From Yersinia rochesterensis (GTDB taxonomy: Bacteria > Pseudomonadota > Gammaproteobacteria > Enterobacterales > Enterobacteriaceae): 64,000 nucleotides of DNA. Below are positions 15,652 to 26,494 of this stretch, one piece after another; within the stretch, counting starts at the first letter, position 1, and every line of letters begins with the position of its first letter. The stretch lies in assembly GCF_003600645.1 (NCBI RefSeq), contig NZ_CP032482.1, forward strand, positions 3,100,001 to 3,164,000. The letters run 5' to 3'. A program made the translations under genes and the position numbers. Under the pieces are notes generated by a model. The model searched no databases. It had not been told where the DNA came from and saw only the letters and a list, made by a program, of their open reading frames with translations.

Positions 15652-17568
15652 TCAATGAGCAATAGTATTTTTTGCATTTTCATTGTGATTTTTTTGCCAA
15701 ACGATATCACAGATACCGTCTGTTGGTTGAAATCCGGCGGGCGCTTCTACTAATAAAGAACGAATACATTCATAATCAAAGTCATTACAAGCAGTTTCAA
15801 TTTTGTTTAGTAAAGTATTCAAATTATCCCATTCAAGCATGACTTCAGTTGCGGTCATAATTCTAGGATGATGGGTATTCTGTACAGATTCACCAATTAA
15901 TAACTCTTCATATAACTTTTCACCTGGCCGCAAACCCAAAATCTCTATCGCGATATCACCATCGGGGTTTTCTTCGCTCTTAATTGAAAGACCTGAAAGA
16001 TTAATCATCCTTTTGGCCAAATCAATGATCTTAACAGGATCGCCCATATCTAATACGAAGACATCGCCACCCTGCCCCATAGCACTGGCTTGAATAACAA
16101 GTTGAGCAGCTTCAGGAATAGTCATAAAGTAACGAATAATATCTTTATGCGTGAGAGTTACTGGGCCTCCCTCTGCGATTTGTTTCTTAAAGAGAGGGAC
16201 AACAGAACCGGAAGACCCCAAAACATTACCAAAACGAACCATGCAAAACTTTGTATTATTTTGTTCTTTCGATAATGCTTGCAACACAAGCTCAGCCATT
16301 CTCTTGGTTGCTCCCATGGTATTGGTTGGCCTTACGGCTTTATCTGTAGAAATTAAAACAAATTTCTCCACACCTGATTTTATTGCCGCTTTTGCACAAT
16401 AAAGCGTACCAAATATATTGTTCTTCACCCCCTCAATCACGTTATTTTCAACAAGGGGTACATGCTTATAGGCTGCAGCATGATAAACAGTATTAACCTG
16501 AAAACTAGACATTATCTGAACTAGCCTGGTTTCACTTTGTACCGAGCCAAGTAATGCAACAAACTCTGTATCAATTTTATTATTTTTACATATTGCAGCT
16601 ATTTCATTCTCAATGGAATAAAGTGAAAACTCAGATATATCGAAAAGAATTAATAACTTTGGTTTTTCCACAATAATTTGGCGACATAGCTCAGAGCCGA
16701 TTGAACCGCCCGCCCCTGTCACCATCACAACTTTCCCTGTAATATTTTTAGCTAATAATTTCTTATCTGGCTCTACAGGATCTCTTCCAAGTAATTCCTC
16801 GATTGAGACTTTCTTTAAGCTACTAATTTGTGCCCTACCTTCAACTAAGTCGGACATACCTGGAATAGATAAAACTTCACAAGAAAGATTCTCAAGTTTA
16901 GCGACAACAGCTCTACGCTGACTTTGGCTAACACTTGGCATCGCCAGTAACACTTTTTTAATGCCATAGCGTTCGATTAAATATTCAAGTTTCTCTGAAG
17001 GGTAAACTGTAACGCCATGTATAACAGCTTTATTTAACTTTGGATTATCATCAATAAATGCAATTGGAAAATATTCGCTAGCTTGCATAAGTGCAGGTAA
17101 TAATTGTCGACCAGAAGCGCCCGCACCATATATAACCACCGGGGTTTTCCCTCTAACACCATAGTTTAATAGCATTCTAAAGAACAATCGAGAACCACAA
17201 ATAAACACTAATGAAAAAACAAAGAACATAACAGCGACTGTTCTTGGTAAATATATTCCCAGGAAGTAGGAACCCAGCACCAGCAATCCAGAGGATAATA
17301 CAACACCAATCATTACAGTAGTGACAATCTTAGCACTAACATAGCGTAATACTGTCCGATACAAACCCAGACGAATATAAACTAAAAGGGTCGGAGGTAT
17401 AATGACAGCCAAAGCAACCCATTGTTCAATACTGGTAAAAGGACTATCTACATCCAGCCGTACCCAGAACGCGCCCCAGTATGCTAAAACAATTAGAATT
17501 GTGTCTAACCATAGCATAATGATTCGTTTAATAGGTCTTGGTAGAGACAACAGAAACACGAGAAACAT
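15652..17568 (-). CDS. wbcP: WbpM/FlaA1-type UDP-GlcNAc 4,6-dehydratase (WbcP)
   Basis: A 638-residue membrane-anchored polysaccharide enzyme. Four hydrophobic segments occupy residues 1-~125, followed by a first Rossmann motif (YGAGASGRQLL near 150) and the catalytic domain with TGAGGSIGSEL near 285. The active-site triplet is Thr-Met-x3-Lys (NTMGATKRM), the Tyr-to-Met variant of the WbpM subfamily. In Y. enterocolitica O:3, WbcP makes the 4-keto-6-deoxy HexNAc donor for the outer core. The adjacent WecA-like gene would use its product. Confidence 0.88.
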   Translation of the reverse strand: MFLVFLLSLPRPIKRIIMLWLDTILIVLAYWGAFWVRLDVDSPFTSIEQWVALAVIIPPTLLVYIRLGLYRTVLRYVSAKIVTTVMIGVVLSSGLLVLGSYFLGIYLPRTVAVMFFVFSLVFICGSRLFFRMLLNYGVRGKTPVVIYGAGASGRQLLPALMQASEYFPIAFIDDNPKLNKAVIHGVTVYPSEKLEYLIERYGIKKVLLAMPSVSQSQRRAVVAKLENLSCEVLSIPGMSDLVEGRAQISSLKKVSIEELLGRDPVEPDKKLLAKNITGKVVMVTGAGGSIGSELCRQIIVEKPKLLILFDISEFSLYSIENEIAAICKNNKIDTEFVALLGSVQSETRLVQIMSSFQVNTVYHAAAYKHVPLVENNVIEGVKNNIFGTLYCAKAAIKSGVEKFVLISTDKAVRPTNTMGATKRMAELVLQALSKEQNNTKFCMVRFGNVLGSSGSVVPLFKKQIAEGGPVTLTHKDIIRYFMTIPEAAQLVIQASAMGQGGDVFVLDMGDPVKIIDLAKRMINLSGLSIKSEENPDGDIAIEILGLRPGEKLYEELLIGESVQNTHHPRIMTATEVMLEWDNLNTLLNKIETACNDFDYECIRSLLVEAPAGFQPTDGICDIVWQKNHNENAKNTIAH

Positions 17569-17646
17569 GATACCAACCCCAAGATGGAAAACGCCATTTT
17601 ACGTGACGCGAATTAAATTCATTAATTTACTATAAATTTAAATAGG

Positions 17647-18672
17647 TTAATTATTATCAATTCCAGCATTAACTTTATAGTCAATATATAAAAGAGGGAC
17701 ATAGGCGATAACGAGAGCGATTATTGGATTAACAATATCAAGCCCTACAAATAATGCTATAGGGAATAGCCAAATAATATTTATAGCAATAGCAGATAAA
17801 GTCACAGGCAAATGACGTTTAAATCTTCTGGATAAAATTTGATAACCATGACTTCGATGGGCCTCATAAACTTTAAAACCACCCAGAACCCTACGCGCCA
17901 GAGTCCATGTCGCATCAACAATAAATAAACCCAATAAAATCAGCCAACAGAAGAAGAATTTTGTTTCTATCCAGCCCGCACTAATTGCTAAAGAGCCGAT
18001 AATCAGCCCCAGAAACCCACTCCCTGCATCACCCATGAATATTTTAGCTGGTGGGAAATTCCACACTAGAAATCCTAAAACAGTACTTGCGAGTAACCAA
18101 AGAACCAGATAACTGTCTAATTCGATATGATCGCCACTGATAAAATAAATCGCAATCGCGCCAATGCTGGTTGTAATCGCCTGTGCGCTGGCTAAACCAT
18201 CTATGCCATCCATAAAATTATAGAGATTTAACATCCACACTAAAAATAGCAAGCCAAATAAGCTTCCTAAGATTCCGAGATTGATAACAACCCCAGAAAT
18301 AGTTAATACCGGAAAACCACCTAAGCAAAATAATAAAAATGCTGCTGCAGAAAAATGAGCTAAAAGACGCCAACGGGCAGCAATATGCCCATGATCATCC
18401 CAGAAACCAACCAATGCGATTATTCCACCAGATACCACTAACCCAATAACAGTTAAAGGCGGTAGATAGCCTTGAAAGTAGAATAAGGCTATCCCACAGA
18501 GGAAACTAAAAACTATAGCTACACCGCCCCCCCGTGGGGTTGGGACGACATGTGAGCTACGTGAATTAGGTTTATCTATAATATTATTCTTAATAGAATA
18601 TTGACGTAATAAATACGTTAACCCTACTGAAATCAGAAAGAATACTAATAGTGATAATATTAAAATTGGCAT
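17647..18672 (-). CDS. wbcO: WecA-like undecaprenyl-phosphate sugar-1-P transferase (WbcO)
   Basis: A 341-residue integral membrane protein with about 11 hydrophobic segments and the polyprenyl-phosphate HexNAc-1-P transferase motifs NFMDGIDGLA near residue 155 and FMGDAGSGFLG near 215, which carry the Mg-binding Asp residues. It begins oligosaccharide assembly on undecaprenyl phosphate. Its place next to the WbpM-type dehydratase matches wbcO of the O:3 outer-core cluster and implies that it transfers the 4-keto sugar or a related 6-deoxy HexNAc; that last step is inference. Confidence 0.85.
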   Translation of the reverse strand: MPILILSLLVFFLISVGLTYLLRQYSIKNNIIDKPNSRSSHVVPTPRGGGVAIVFSFLCGIALFYFQGYLPPLTVIGLVVSGGIIALVGFWDDHGHIAARWRLLAHFSAAAFLLFCLGGFPVLTISGVVINLGILGSLFGLLFLVWMLNLYNFMDGIDGLASAQAITTSIGAIAIYFISGDHIELDSYLVLWLLASTVLGFLVWNFPPAKIFMGDAGSGFLGLIIGSLAISAGWIETKFFFCWLILLGLFIVDATWTLARRVLGGFKVYEAHRSHGYQILSRRFKRHLPVTLSAIAINIIWLFPIALFVGLDIVNPIIALVIAYVPLLYIDYKVNAGIDNN

Positions 18673-18755
18673 TTTAACCCCAAGTTTATTTCATAGCTAT
18701 GATAACTATAAAAACATCAAATTTTATAATAAGCACAAGTTAAGATGGAATATAA

Positions 18756-19856
18756 TTAATAATATTGAGTATAAATAGACATCCAGCGCTCGATTATTTT
18801 CTCGATAGAATTCGTCTGTTTAATTCTCTCTCTCACCTTATTACCTAGTATTTCTTTTTGTTCATCCGATAAATTTATCATTTTATTTATTTCTTGGGAT
18901 AAACGAGCAGGATCTTTTACTGGGACAACAGAGCCACAATCGCCTAGCGCTTCAGTTATACCGCCAGCATCTGTAGCTACAATCAATTTCTTACATGCCA
19001 TGGCTTCAGTAATGACTAGTGGAAAACCTTCCCATTCGGATGACAGGATAAAAATATCAGCCGCGCACATTAATTGTCGTATATCATTTCGTTGTCCAAG
19101 GAATGTCACATAGTTTTCAATTCCAAACTCTTTAGACATACTTTTGAGCTGACCTTCAAGATGACCTGTTCCGACAATAAATAGTCGAGGAAAACTTTGA
19201 AATTTATTGTTTTTAATAAGTAAAGAATAGGCAGTCAGCAAATTAGGATAATCTTTTGCTTCTGTTAATCTTCCTACACTGAGAAGCATAGGCGTATCAT
19301 CAAAAATACCTAACTCTGATCTCTTTTTTTTTCTATCGTCCATTGAAAAATCGAACTGAGAGGTATCAATACCATTTGAAACAACAATCATTCTGGCCGC
19401 AGTTGAAGCTCCTTTTTGAATAAAGGAATCAACTGCATCTTGGCTCACATTGGTTGAAAGAGAAGCAAGTTTATCTGTATATTTATACGCTAACATCCGT
19501 AGAGAACTGCCTTCATTAGTATTATGTGCTGTACATATTAAAACAGGTATCTTCGTGAAGGTTCGCAGAAGTCTGGCAAATAAATTGGCATGAAACATAT
19601 GACTATGAACAATGTCTGGTTTGAATTTTTTTATTATTTTTCTAACTTTAAATAATCCTTTAAATAAACTAAATGGTGTTTTTTCTAATTTTAGTTCATT
19701 CAACTGAACACCATCAGTCGGTTTAACCAATGTATCGCCAGTTAGGGAAATAATCATAACATTATGACCAGCCTCATGCATCTTATTGGCGATCAAGACA
19801 GTTTGTTTTTCGGCCCCCCCCATCCCAAGCCCGGTAATAATATACAATAAATTCAC
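18756..19856 (-). CDS. wbcN: Glycosyltransferase family 4 (WbcN position)
   Basis: A 366-residue GT-B enzyme: TGLGMGGAEKQT at the N-terminus, the VVSNGID linker near residue 165 and the E-x7-E donor motif EGFPLVITE near 285. It fits retaining GT4 transferases of LPS clusters. By position it is wbcN. The AT-rich composition, like the rest of the cluster, differs from the flanking core genes. Confidence 0.75.
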   Translation of the reverse strand: MNLLYIITGLGMGGAEKQTVLIANKMHEAGHNVMIISLTGDTLVKPTDGVQLNELKLEKTPFSLFKGLFKVRKIIKKFKPDIVHSHMFHANLFARLLRTFTKIPVLICTAHNTNEGSSLRMLAYKYTDKLASLSTNVSQDAVDSFIQKGASTAARMIVVSNGIDTSQFDFSMDDRKKKRSELGIFDDTPMLLSVGRLTEAKDYPNLLTAYSLLIKNNKFQSFPRLFIVGTGHLEGQLKSMSKEFGIENYVTFLGQRNDIRQLMCAADIFILSSEWEGFPLVITEAMACKKLIVATDAGGITEALGDCGSVVPVKDPARLSQEINKMINLSDEQKEILGNKVRERIKQTNSIEKIIERWMSIYTQYY

Positions 19857-19993
19857 TGTTCCCCTCTTATTATTTCTATTGCTATAAAGTAAAGATTAAA
19901 TTAATAATATTTACGTTAAGTTTAACTATTGGCTTTATATTTTATCTATCTTAATTAGATGTGTAAGCTATAAAGTAAATATCAAATACAATC

Positions 19994-21079
19994 TCATTTT
20001 ATTAAAATATTCTGTATCAGATTCTTCCATTTATTGCCTATAGTGACATCTATTTTATATTTCTCTGCATTTTCTAGTGACTTTAATGACATAGCTTCCC
20101 TTAAGTCTTCATCATTCATTAGAAAAAGCAATTTTTCAATAAATGCATTGCTATCAGCAAAGGGTACAAGGTAGCCATCTTCATTATCCATGATCAACTC
20201 TGAAGGGCCAGTATCACAATCATATGCGATGATAGGCAATCCACTGGCCTTTGCTTCAAGCAACACCATGGGAAAACCTTCAAATCGAGATGTCATTGCA
20301 TAAAGGCTAGACTGATTATATAAATCGCTCACATGGGGGGTAGAGGGAAGTAATTCTACATTTTTTAGACTTAATTTTTTGATCTTATCCAATAATAATA
20401 TTTTATCTTCACCATCACCAGCAATAATAAGCACCCAGCTATTGTTAGCCTCTTCAATCTTTGCCCAAATATCTAATAAAAGATCAAAACCTTTTTGATA
20501 AGTAAGTCGACCTAAAGCTAAAACCTTTTTTGCGTGTTTTTTAGTTAATTTACTTTGTGGTTCAAAAGGTAATGGATTGGGTATTGCTATTATCTTTTCA
20601 GGGTATTTGTTTTCTTCCAGCCAATACTCACGATCTTTTTCTGTTAGAGTGACGACTGCATCAGCATATTTAGCAGCTACTCTTCTGGCAAGTTTTCGTG
20701 ATTTTATTGTTAAGTTACTTTTATAATTAAAGTGCTCCCACGATATATGCTTTATCTTGGTACCTAATAAAGCAGTAGAGCTAAATAGTGCTAACATCGT
20801 ATCAACATCAATCAGGACATCAATTGATTCATCTATTAGGATACGACGTAATCTAAAAACAACAGAAAAGTAGGCAAGCGAAAAGCGTCTTTTTTCATCA
20901 AAGAGTGAGACTAATTTTATACTCTCATCGACAGGAAATTTAGGTGGTGCATTACCACTTAAACTGATAATAATAACCTGATAGCCATGTTTAACAAGAT
21001 AGTTAGCAAGCGCTATACTGACTCTTTCAGTCCCACCTGTATGGCTTATATCACCACCAAAGAAAGCAATTTTTTTCAT
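19994..21079 (-). CDS. wbcM: Glycosyltransferase family 4 (WbcM position)
   Basis: A 361-residue GT-B enzyme beginning MKKIAFFGGDISHTGGTERV. It has GRLTYQKGFDLLLD near residue 190 and the E-x7-E motif EGFPMVLLE near 265. It is separated from the next gene by 137 AT-rich bases and starts 8 bases after the preceding gene's stop, so it is probably cotranscribed. By position it is wbcM; donor and acceptor are unknown. Confidence 0.75.
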   Translation of the reverse strand: MKKIAFFGGDISHTGGTERVSIALANYLVKHGYQVIIISLSGNAPPKFPVDESIKLVSLFDEKRRFSLAYFSVVFRLRRILIDESIDVLIDVDTMLALFSSTALLGTKIKHISWEHFNYKSNLTIKSRKLARRVAAKYADAVVTLTEKDREYWLEENKYPEKIIAIPNPLPFEPQSKLTKKHAKKVLALGRLTYQKGFDLLLDIWAKIEEANNSWVLIIAGDGEDKILLLDKIKKLSLKNVELLPSTPHVSDLYNQSSLYAMTSRFEGFPMVLLEAKASGLPIIAYDCDTGPSELIMDNEDGYLVPFADSNAFIEKLLFLMNDEDLREAMSLKSLENAEKYKIDVTIGNKWKNLIQNILIK

Positions 21080-21087
21080 AAAATCCC

Positions 21088-21966
21088 TTATTGTTTTTTA
21101 ATTTTATGAATAATTAAACCCGGTAAAATAACAATTCTCACTAAAATAGAGGTTTTATTATGATCAATATATTTATCATCCATCATAGCTAAAGCTTGGT
21201 TAATCCGCAGGATGGATTTTATAAAATCTAATGGGCGATATAACCATAACTTTAGCGGCACATTTTCTAATAGCGCTTTACGAGAGATATAATGGCCTAC
21301 AGCATGTTTTTTTATAGATGACTTACTTAACCGATTAATTGATTCGGAATTAAAAAAAATACGAACAGGTATTGAGCTATAGTAAAAATAATACTCTTTG
21401 GCTACAGTACTATAAAACCAAATTTCAGGAATGAAGTTTATACCTGATGCCACTGGATAAAGATATTTTTTTAGTAATTCAGTTTTGAAAAAATCAATTC
21501 TTTCACCACGAATTCCTGAACGAAACTCATCAAACCATGAGCTCTTTTTATCTTCGTTAGATAAATAATAGTTATTAGGTTTTAACGTTTCTGAACTCAC
21601 TGAAGTTGCTCTAATTCCGATAATTTCTTTATCGTCAAAAACAGAATTCATTGAAAGTAACTTATTGATAGAACCGGCAATGAATGCATCATCAGAATCT
21701 AAGCCGATAAAATACTCTCCACTCGCATTCTCAACAGCTTCATTCCATGCTGCTTGTTTCCCACTATTATTTTGATATATATATTTTATATTTAATTTAT
21801 TTTCTATTTTAAATGAGTCTACGACCTCTGCTGTATTATCCGTAGAACCATCATCAATTATTAACCATTCAATATCATCTCTATCTTGTTCTAGAATAGA
21901 AAGATAGCAGCGTTTTAATACATGTGCTCTATTGAATGTGGGTGTAAACACAGTGACTGATATCAT
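21088..21966 (-). CDS. wbcL: Glycosyltransferase family 2 (WbcL position)
   Basis: A 292-residue GT-A enzyme. TPTFNRAHVLKRCYLSI at residues ~9-25 and the nucleotide-binding IDDGSTDNT lead to the metal-binding LDSDDAF near residue 94. Conservation stops after ~200, where acceptor specificity usually resides. It is inverting by family. It begins one base after the upstream gene ends, so it is tightly coupled. By position it is wbcL. Confidence 0.75.
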   Translation of the reverse strand: MISVTVFTPTFNRAHVLKRCYLSILEQDRDDIEWLIIDDGSTDNTAEVVDSFKIENKLNIKYIYQNNSGKQAAWNEAVENASGEYFIGLDSDDAFIAGSINKLLSMNSVFDDKEIIGIRATSVSSETLKPNNYYLSNEDKKSSWFDEFRSGIRGERIDFFKTELLKKYLYPVASGINFIPEIWFYSTVAKEYYFYYSSIPVRIFFNSESINRLSKSSIKKHAVGHYISRKALLENVPLKLWLYRPLDFIKSILRINQALAMMDDKYIDHNKTSILVRIVILPGLIIHKIKKQ

Positions 21967-21967
21967 T

Positions 21968-22924
21968 TTACTTCCTCACTTCTTTCTCAACTGATGATAC
22001 CAGTCTATAAAATAATTTATATTTAACTATATAATATAAAATAGGTTTTAACTTCCTCGAATGGAGCATAGGTTTCAATGAAACGATAGTATAAGATTTA
22101 TTGTAACTGTCTAATGCCCTAGCTTTATTAAAATGATAAGTCCTGGCGCATTTTGAAACATGAGAAAGAAAAACGCTTGCTAAGACTACAGCCCAATATC
22201 TACTTTTATGTTTTGAGTATTGGTGTCTAAATCTTACAAGTCCGAATTCACTGTCATCGAGGTCTGATACATTCAAATTCTTAGTAATGCTACTCGATAT
22301 CTGTCTATATTTAACAATTAGATCTTTGCATTCAAATATTGTTTTACATTTATCAATCAGTATAGGTAATAATAATTGATCTTCAAATCGCCGGCCAATA
22401 TCAAAAGCCATACCATTAAAAATACGTCTTTTAAAAATACAGCGCCAGACATAAAACATCTCACTTTCAACTATTTTTAATTTAACGGCGTCAATATCAT
22501 CGATAGTGAATTTATTTTCTTTTATTAACTCAAATATATTTTCTTTATTATCGATGATTTCAGAATAATTAAAAATAATGCCATCGGGTAAATTATCTAA
22601 AATAATTTTATTAATAGTTAGATAAATACCATCAAACCACAGATCATCGGAATCTAAGAAAGTGATATATTCCCCTGTGGAAACAGAAATTCCCGTATTC
22701 CTAACGACAGAGATACCTGTATTTTCTTGTGTTATATAAACAAAATCATATTTCTTACTGTATCTTTTTATTATATCGGCAGATTGATCCGTTGAACCAT
22801 CATTAATAATTATGACTTCTAATGTATTATCCCATTGGGTAAATACAGAGTTTAGACATGAATCAAGATATTGTTCTGCATTAAACACCGGTATAATCAA
22901 TGAGAGTAGTTTTTTATTATCCAT
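21968..22924 (-). CDS. wbcK: Glycosyltransferase family 2 (WbcK position)
   Basis: A 318-residue GT-A enzyme (start MDNKKLLSLIIPVFN at 22924) with INDGSTDQS and the metal-binding FLDSDDLWF motif. The start overlaps the wzx stop by 8 bases. A longer frame to 22978 exists but lies inside wzx. The C-terminal third is basic and variable. By position it is wbcK, the first transferase gene after the flippase gene. Confidence 0.75.
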   Translation of the reverse strand: MDNKKLLSLIIPVFNAEQYLDSCLNSVFTQWDNTLEVIIINDGSTDQSADIIKRYSKKYDFVYITQENTGISVVRNTGISVSTGEYITFLDSDDLWFDGIYLTINKIILDNLPDGIIFNYSEIIDNKENIFELIKENKFTIDDIDAVKLKIVESEMFYVWRCIFKRRIFNGMAFDIGRRFEDQLLLPILIDKCKTIFECKDLIVKYRQISSSITKNLNVSDLDDSEFGLVRFRHQYSKHKSRYWAVVLASVFLSHVSKCARTYHFNKARALDSYNKSYTIVSLKPMLHSRKLKPILYYIVKYKLFYRLVSSVEKEVRK

Positions 22925-24173
22925 TTTTATTTCTCGAAAGAATTTCAAACAATAGGCTCTTTCTCTTAAGAATGACAATCAAGCATATAAATGATAAAGT
23001 CTCAATAGCAATAATTGAAAACACTCCGCCCCATGCGCCATACTTTGATGCCAGATATGCGCAGAGAGGAATATGAATTATTGCCGAAATCATGGGTAAA
23101 ATGGTGTAGGATTTCTTATGCCCATGAGGTAACAAAATATAATTACCCAGTACAGTTGACTGTATGACTAATAAATAGACGGGAGAGAATAAGATCAGTA
23201 AGGTAGATACTTCTGAGTATTCATGCCCAAACATAATTCTAGTAATTAGTTTAGAAAAGATAATAACAAATAGAGTGATGACTATGCATAATGCACCTTG
23301 CCAATAAAAAATCTTTCTAATTAAAGCATAGGCTTCTTCTTTTTTATTGACTAATAATGAATTTATTCTCGGATAAAATGCATTTCCTAAGACCAGAAAA
23401 ACACCAAGGATAGCACCTTTTACTCTATCTGCTGCCGTGAATATACTAACTTCATAGACATTACTGAATATGCCAATGATAATTGTAGTACTCATAGTAT
23501 AAAGGCTGATCGAAAGTGTCGCACAAAATATTGGAAATGAGTCTTTTAGCGTATGTGCAATTTTTAGACTGGAAAAATTAACTTTCCTGACTAATTTTTT
23601 TCGATATATATATACTATCGCTATAATACCAGCTAGTAAATTCATCGATGATTGAATCATTACGGCATACTTAACATCCGCATCACTATGTACAAATATA
23701 AAGAACAGCGGCAACATTGATAACTTTGCAACTATCATTAAATTTGTCACAACAGACAGCTTTTCTATTCCTTGGAAAAACCACACTGGCATCAGTGTCG
23801 TCCCAATCAACATAAGTCCTGTATAAATTAACTCTCGTTGGATCACTGCATGCGGATTTGTAGCAAGAAGTAAAACCACAATAACAATTGAAACTAAACA
23901 TAATAGTGATTTTGAAAATAGTGTTTCAAAGAAAACCTTAGAGATATAGCTTGAATCATCTTGGCGTTCAGCTATTTTTTTTGATGCTGATAAATTAAAT
24001 CCAAAATCAATTAAAATAACAAAATACTGAGCTAATGAAAGTGTAAGACTATAGACCCCAAATCCCTCTACCCCTAATACACGAGTCAGATAAGGTAATG
24101 TTAAAAGAGGAATAATATAATTACTCCCTTGCAGCAAAAGTAAAGAAAAAATATTTCTTCGTAAGACTGACAT
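22917..24173 (-). CDS. wzx: Wzx oligosaccharide flippase
   Basis: A 418-residue polytopic protein with about 12 predicted membrane segments of the polysaccharide transporter (PST/MOP) family; residues 12-50 (LLQGSNYIIPLLTLPYLTRV) are typical of Wzx N-termini. It would move undecaprenyl-linked outer-core oligosaccharide to the periplasmic face. It is the first gene after the JUMPstart element and overlaps the next gene by 8 bases. There is no wzy in the cluster, consistent with a single-unit outer core rather than a polymer. Confidence 0.88.
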   Translation of the reverse strand: MSVLRRNIFSLLLLQGSNYIIPLLTLPYLTRVLGVEGFGVYSLTLSLAQYFVILIDFGFNLSASKKIAERQDDSSYISKVFFETLFSKSLLCLVSIVIVVLLLATNPHAVIQRELIYTGLMLIGTTLMPVWFFQGIEKLSVVTNLMIVAKLSMLPLFFIFVHSDADVKYAVMIQSSMNLLAGIIAIVYIYRKKLVRKVNFSSLKIAHTLKDSFPIFCATLSISLYTMSTTIIIGIFSNVYEVSIFTAADRVKGAILGVFLVLGNAFYPRINSLLVNKKEEAYALIRKIFYWQGALCIVITLFVIIFSKLITRIMFGHEYSEVSTLLILFSPVYLLVIQSTVLGNYILLPHGHKKSYTILPMISAIIHIPLCAYLASKYGAWGGVFSIIAIETLSFICLIVILKRKSLLFEILSRNKNG

Positions 24174-24299
24174 TTAAATTTCCAGCTATTGGATTAAATT
24201 ATTTCTTCATGATTCTTGAGTATATTAATTAGCTCATATCCTCATAACATAAAATCTATTTTGGGCAGAAATTTGTAAATAGTTAGTCTAAAATCAGGA

Positions 24300-24340
24300 C
24301 ACGCTACCGCCCTTGGCTTACAGCTACCAATGCACTATTC
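24300..24340 (-). promoter_or_regulatory. JUMPstart with ops element (RfaH-dependent) leading the wzx operon
   Basis: On the minus strand this leader carries TTGGTAGCTGTAAGCCAAGG followed by the ops core GGCGGTAGCGTG (24311-24300), about 130 bases before the wzx start. JUMPstart/ops leaders recruit RfaH to elongating RNA polymerase in long envelope operons, so the ~11-kb wzx-to-gne unit is probably RfaH-controlled. Confidence 0.93.
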
Positions 24341-24526
24341 TCAAACTCATTATGCCGTTAAACTTAAAAAACAATAATAACAAACGGTTACATAATATGC
24401 TGACATGCCTTTTTTATAAATACTTAATTCTTATACATCTAAACAGGCATTACAAGCAAAAGGGTTGGGGGAAAACAGGTGATGATGTGCTAATCAATGC
24501 ATAAAAAATCATGAATGCCAAGGTAG

Positions 24527-25492
24527 TTAACCCATCTCTTGTTTTACCAACTGCTCTAACAGATCAATATGCTTTTCATCATCGTTCAGCGCGGGAATAT
24601 ATTCAAACTTCTCACCACCAGCATGTAAGAAAATTTCTCGGTTCTGCTCTTTAATCTCTTCCAGAGTTTCCAGACAGTCTGCAGAAAAACCGGGGCAAAT
24701 GAGCTGAATATGCTTAATACCTTGGGAAGGTAGGCTTTTTAATGTCTCGTCAGTATAAGGCGTGAGCCAAGGCTCGCGGCCAAATCGAGACTGATAAGTC
24801 ATCATAATTTGCTCCGCAGGTAATTCTAGCTCAGCCCGTAATGCACGGCTGGTATCTTCACAACGTTGCGGATAGTCATCCCCTAATTGTGCATAGCGTT
24901 TAGGAATCCCATGAAAAGACAGCACTAACCTGTCTGGTTTACCATGTTGAACAAAAGCGTGCTCAACACTTTGTTTCAAAGCGGAGATATAAGCGGGATG
25001 CTCGGCATAATCCCGGATAAAAGAAACCGATGGTAAACGGCGATAGCCTTTCAAAATTCGCGCCACTGCATCCCATACTGCCGCACTTGTCGAACAAGAA
25101 TATTGTGGATAAAGCGGTAATACCACCAGCTTAGTGACACCTTGCGCGAGTAATTTATCAATGGCATCCGGTAGATTTGGCGAACCATAGCTCATACCTA
25201 ATTCAACAGGGACATCAGGCATACGCGCCGCTAATGCTTTTTGCTGCCGACGGCTATAGACCAATAAAGGCGAGCCTTCATCCATCCAGACAGATTGATA
25301 TAATTTGGCCACACGCGGTGATCGAATGGGCAAGATAATACCGCGCAACAATGGCCACCAAAGTAATCGCGATGTATCTACCACCCGGCGGTCACTCAGG
25401 AACTCGGCCAGATAACGTTTGACCGCTTGTGGTGTAGGGGCATCCGGTGTTCCCAGATTAACCATCAGTACGCCAAGCTTACTTTCCATCAT
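24527..25492 (-). CDS. hemH: Ferrochelatase
   Basis: A 321-residue protohaem ferro-lyase, one residue longer than the E. coli enzyme if the first of two ATG codons is used. [14 protein letters not shown] at the N-terminus and [10 protein letters not shown] near residue 194, with the catalytic His, are conserved, as is the [15 protein letters not shown] segment near 270. It inserts Fe(II) into protoporphyrin IX at the membrane. It is the left border gene of the Yersinia hemH-gsk LPS locus. Confidence 0.95.
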   Translation of the reverse strand: MMESKLGVLMVNLGTPDAPTPQAVKRYLAEFLSDRRVVDTSRLLWWPLLRGIILPIRSPRVAKLYQSVWMDEGSPLLVYSRRQQKALAARMPDVPVELGMSYGSPNLPDAIDKLLAQGVTKLVVLPLYPQYSCSTSAAVWDAVARILKGYRRLPSVSFIRDYAEHPAYISALKQSVEHAFVQHGKPDRLVLSFHGIPKRYAQLGDDYPQRCEDTSRALRAELELPAEQIMMTYQSRFGREPWLTPYTDETLKSLPSQGIKHIQLICPGFSADCLETLEEIKEQNREIFLHAGGEKFEYIPALNDDEKHIDLLEQLVKQEMG

Positions 25493-25570
25493 GCAGGAGT
25501 CCTTTTGTGTTTTACGCCGTTTATTCGAACAGAAAAATATCTGACAACGTTATTTGGAGCCGGTCATGTA

Positions 25571-25600
25571 AAATAATAAAGGCGACCCTAGGCCGCCTTA
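25571..25600 (-). terminator. adk terminator
   Basis: On the minus strand AAGGCG-GCCTAGGGT-CGCCTT is followed by TATTATTTT, an intrinsic terminator 20 bases past the adk stop. Confidence 0.75.
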
Positions 25601-25619
25601 GCTATCTTACCATTCAGAA

Positions 25620-26303
<684 letters not shown>

Positions 26304-26442
26304 TTACTTAAATAAATCGAAAATGCGGAAAACAAGCAACCTTACCATTTTCAGGGGGGTTGGCTCAAGGCGCGCGAGCCGAAGCCGTGGGATTGGATCA
26401 GGAAAAGCCTAGCGAAATATAACTATAATAGTTTGAAATTAA

Positions 26443-26483
26443 ATAAAAAAAACGCCCCGAGCACATTATCTGCTCGAGGCGTT
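26443..26483 (-). terminator. htpG terminator
   Basis: On the minus strand AACGCCTCGAGCA pairs with TGCTCGGGGCGTT (one mismatch) and is followed by TTTTTTTTATTT. It is a strong intrinsic terminator 12 bases past the htpG stop. Confidence 0.9.
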
Positions 26484-26494
26484 CTAATACTAAA

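Noticed and set aside
24313..24504. 63-codon plus-strand frame upstream of wzx
   Set aside because: It lies across the JUMPstart element and promoter region of the LPS operon and has no binding site.
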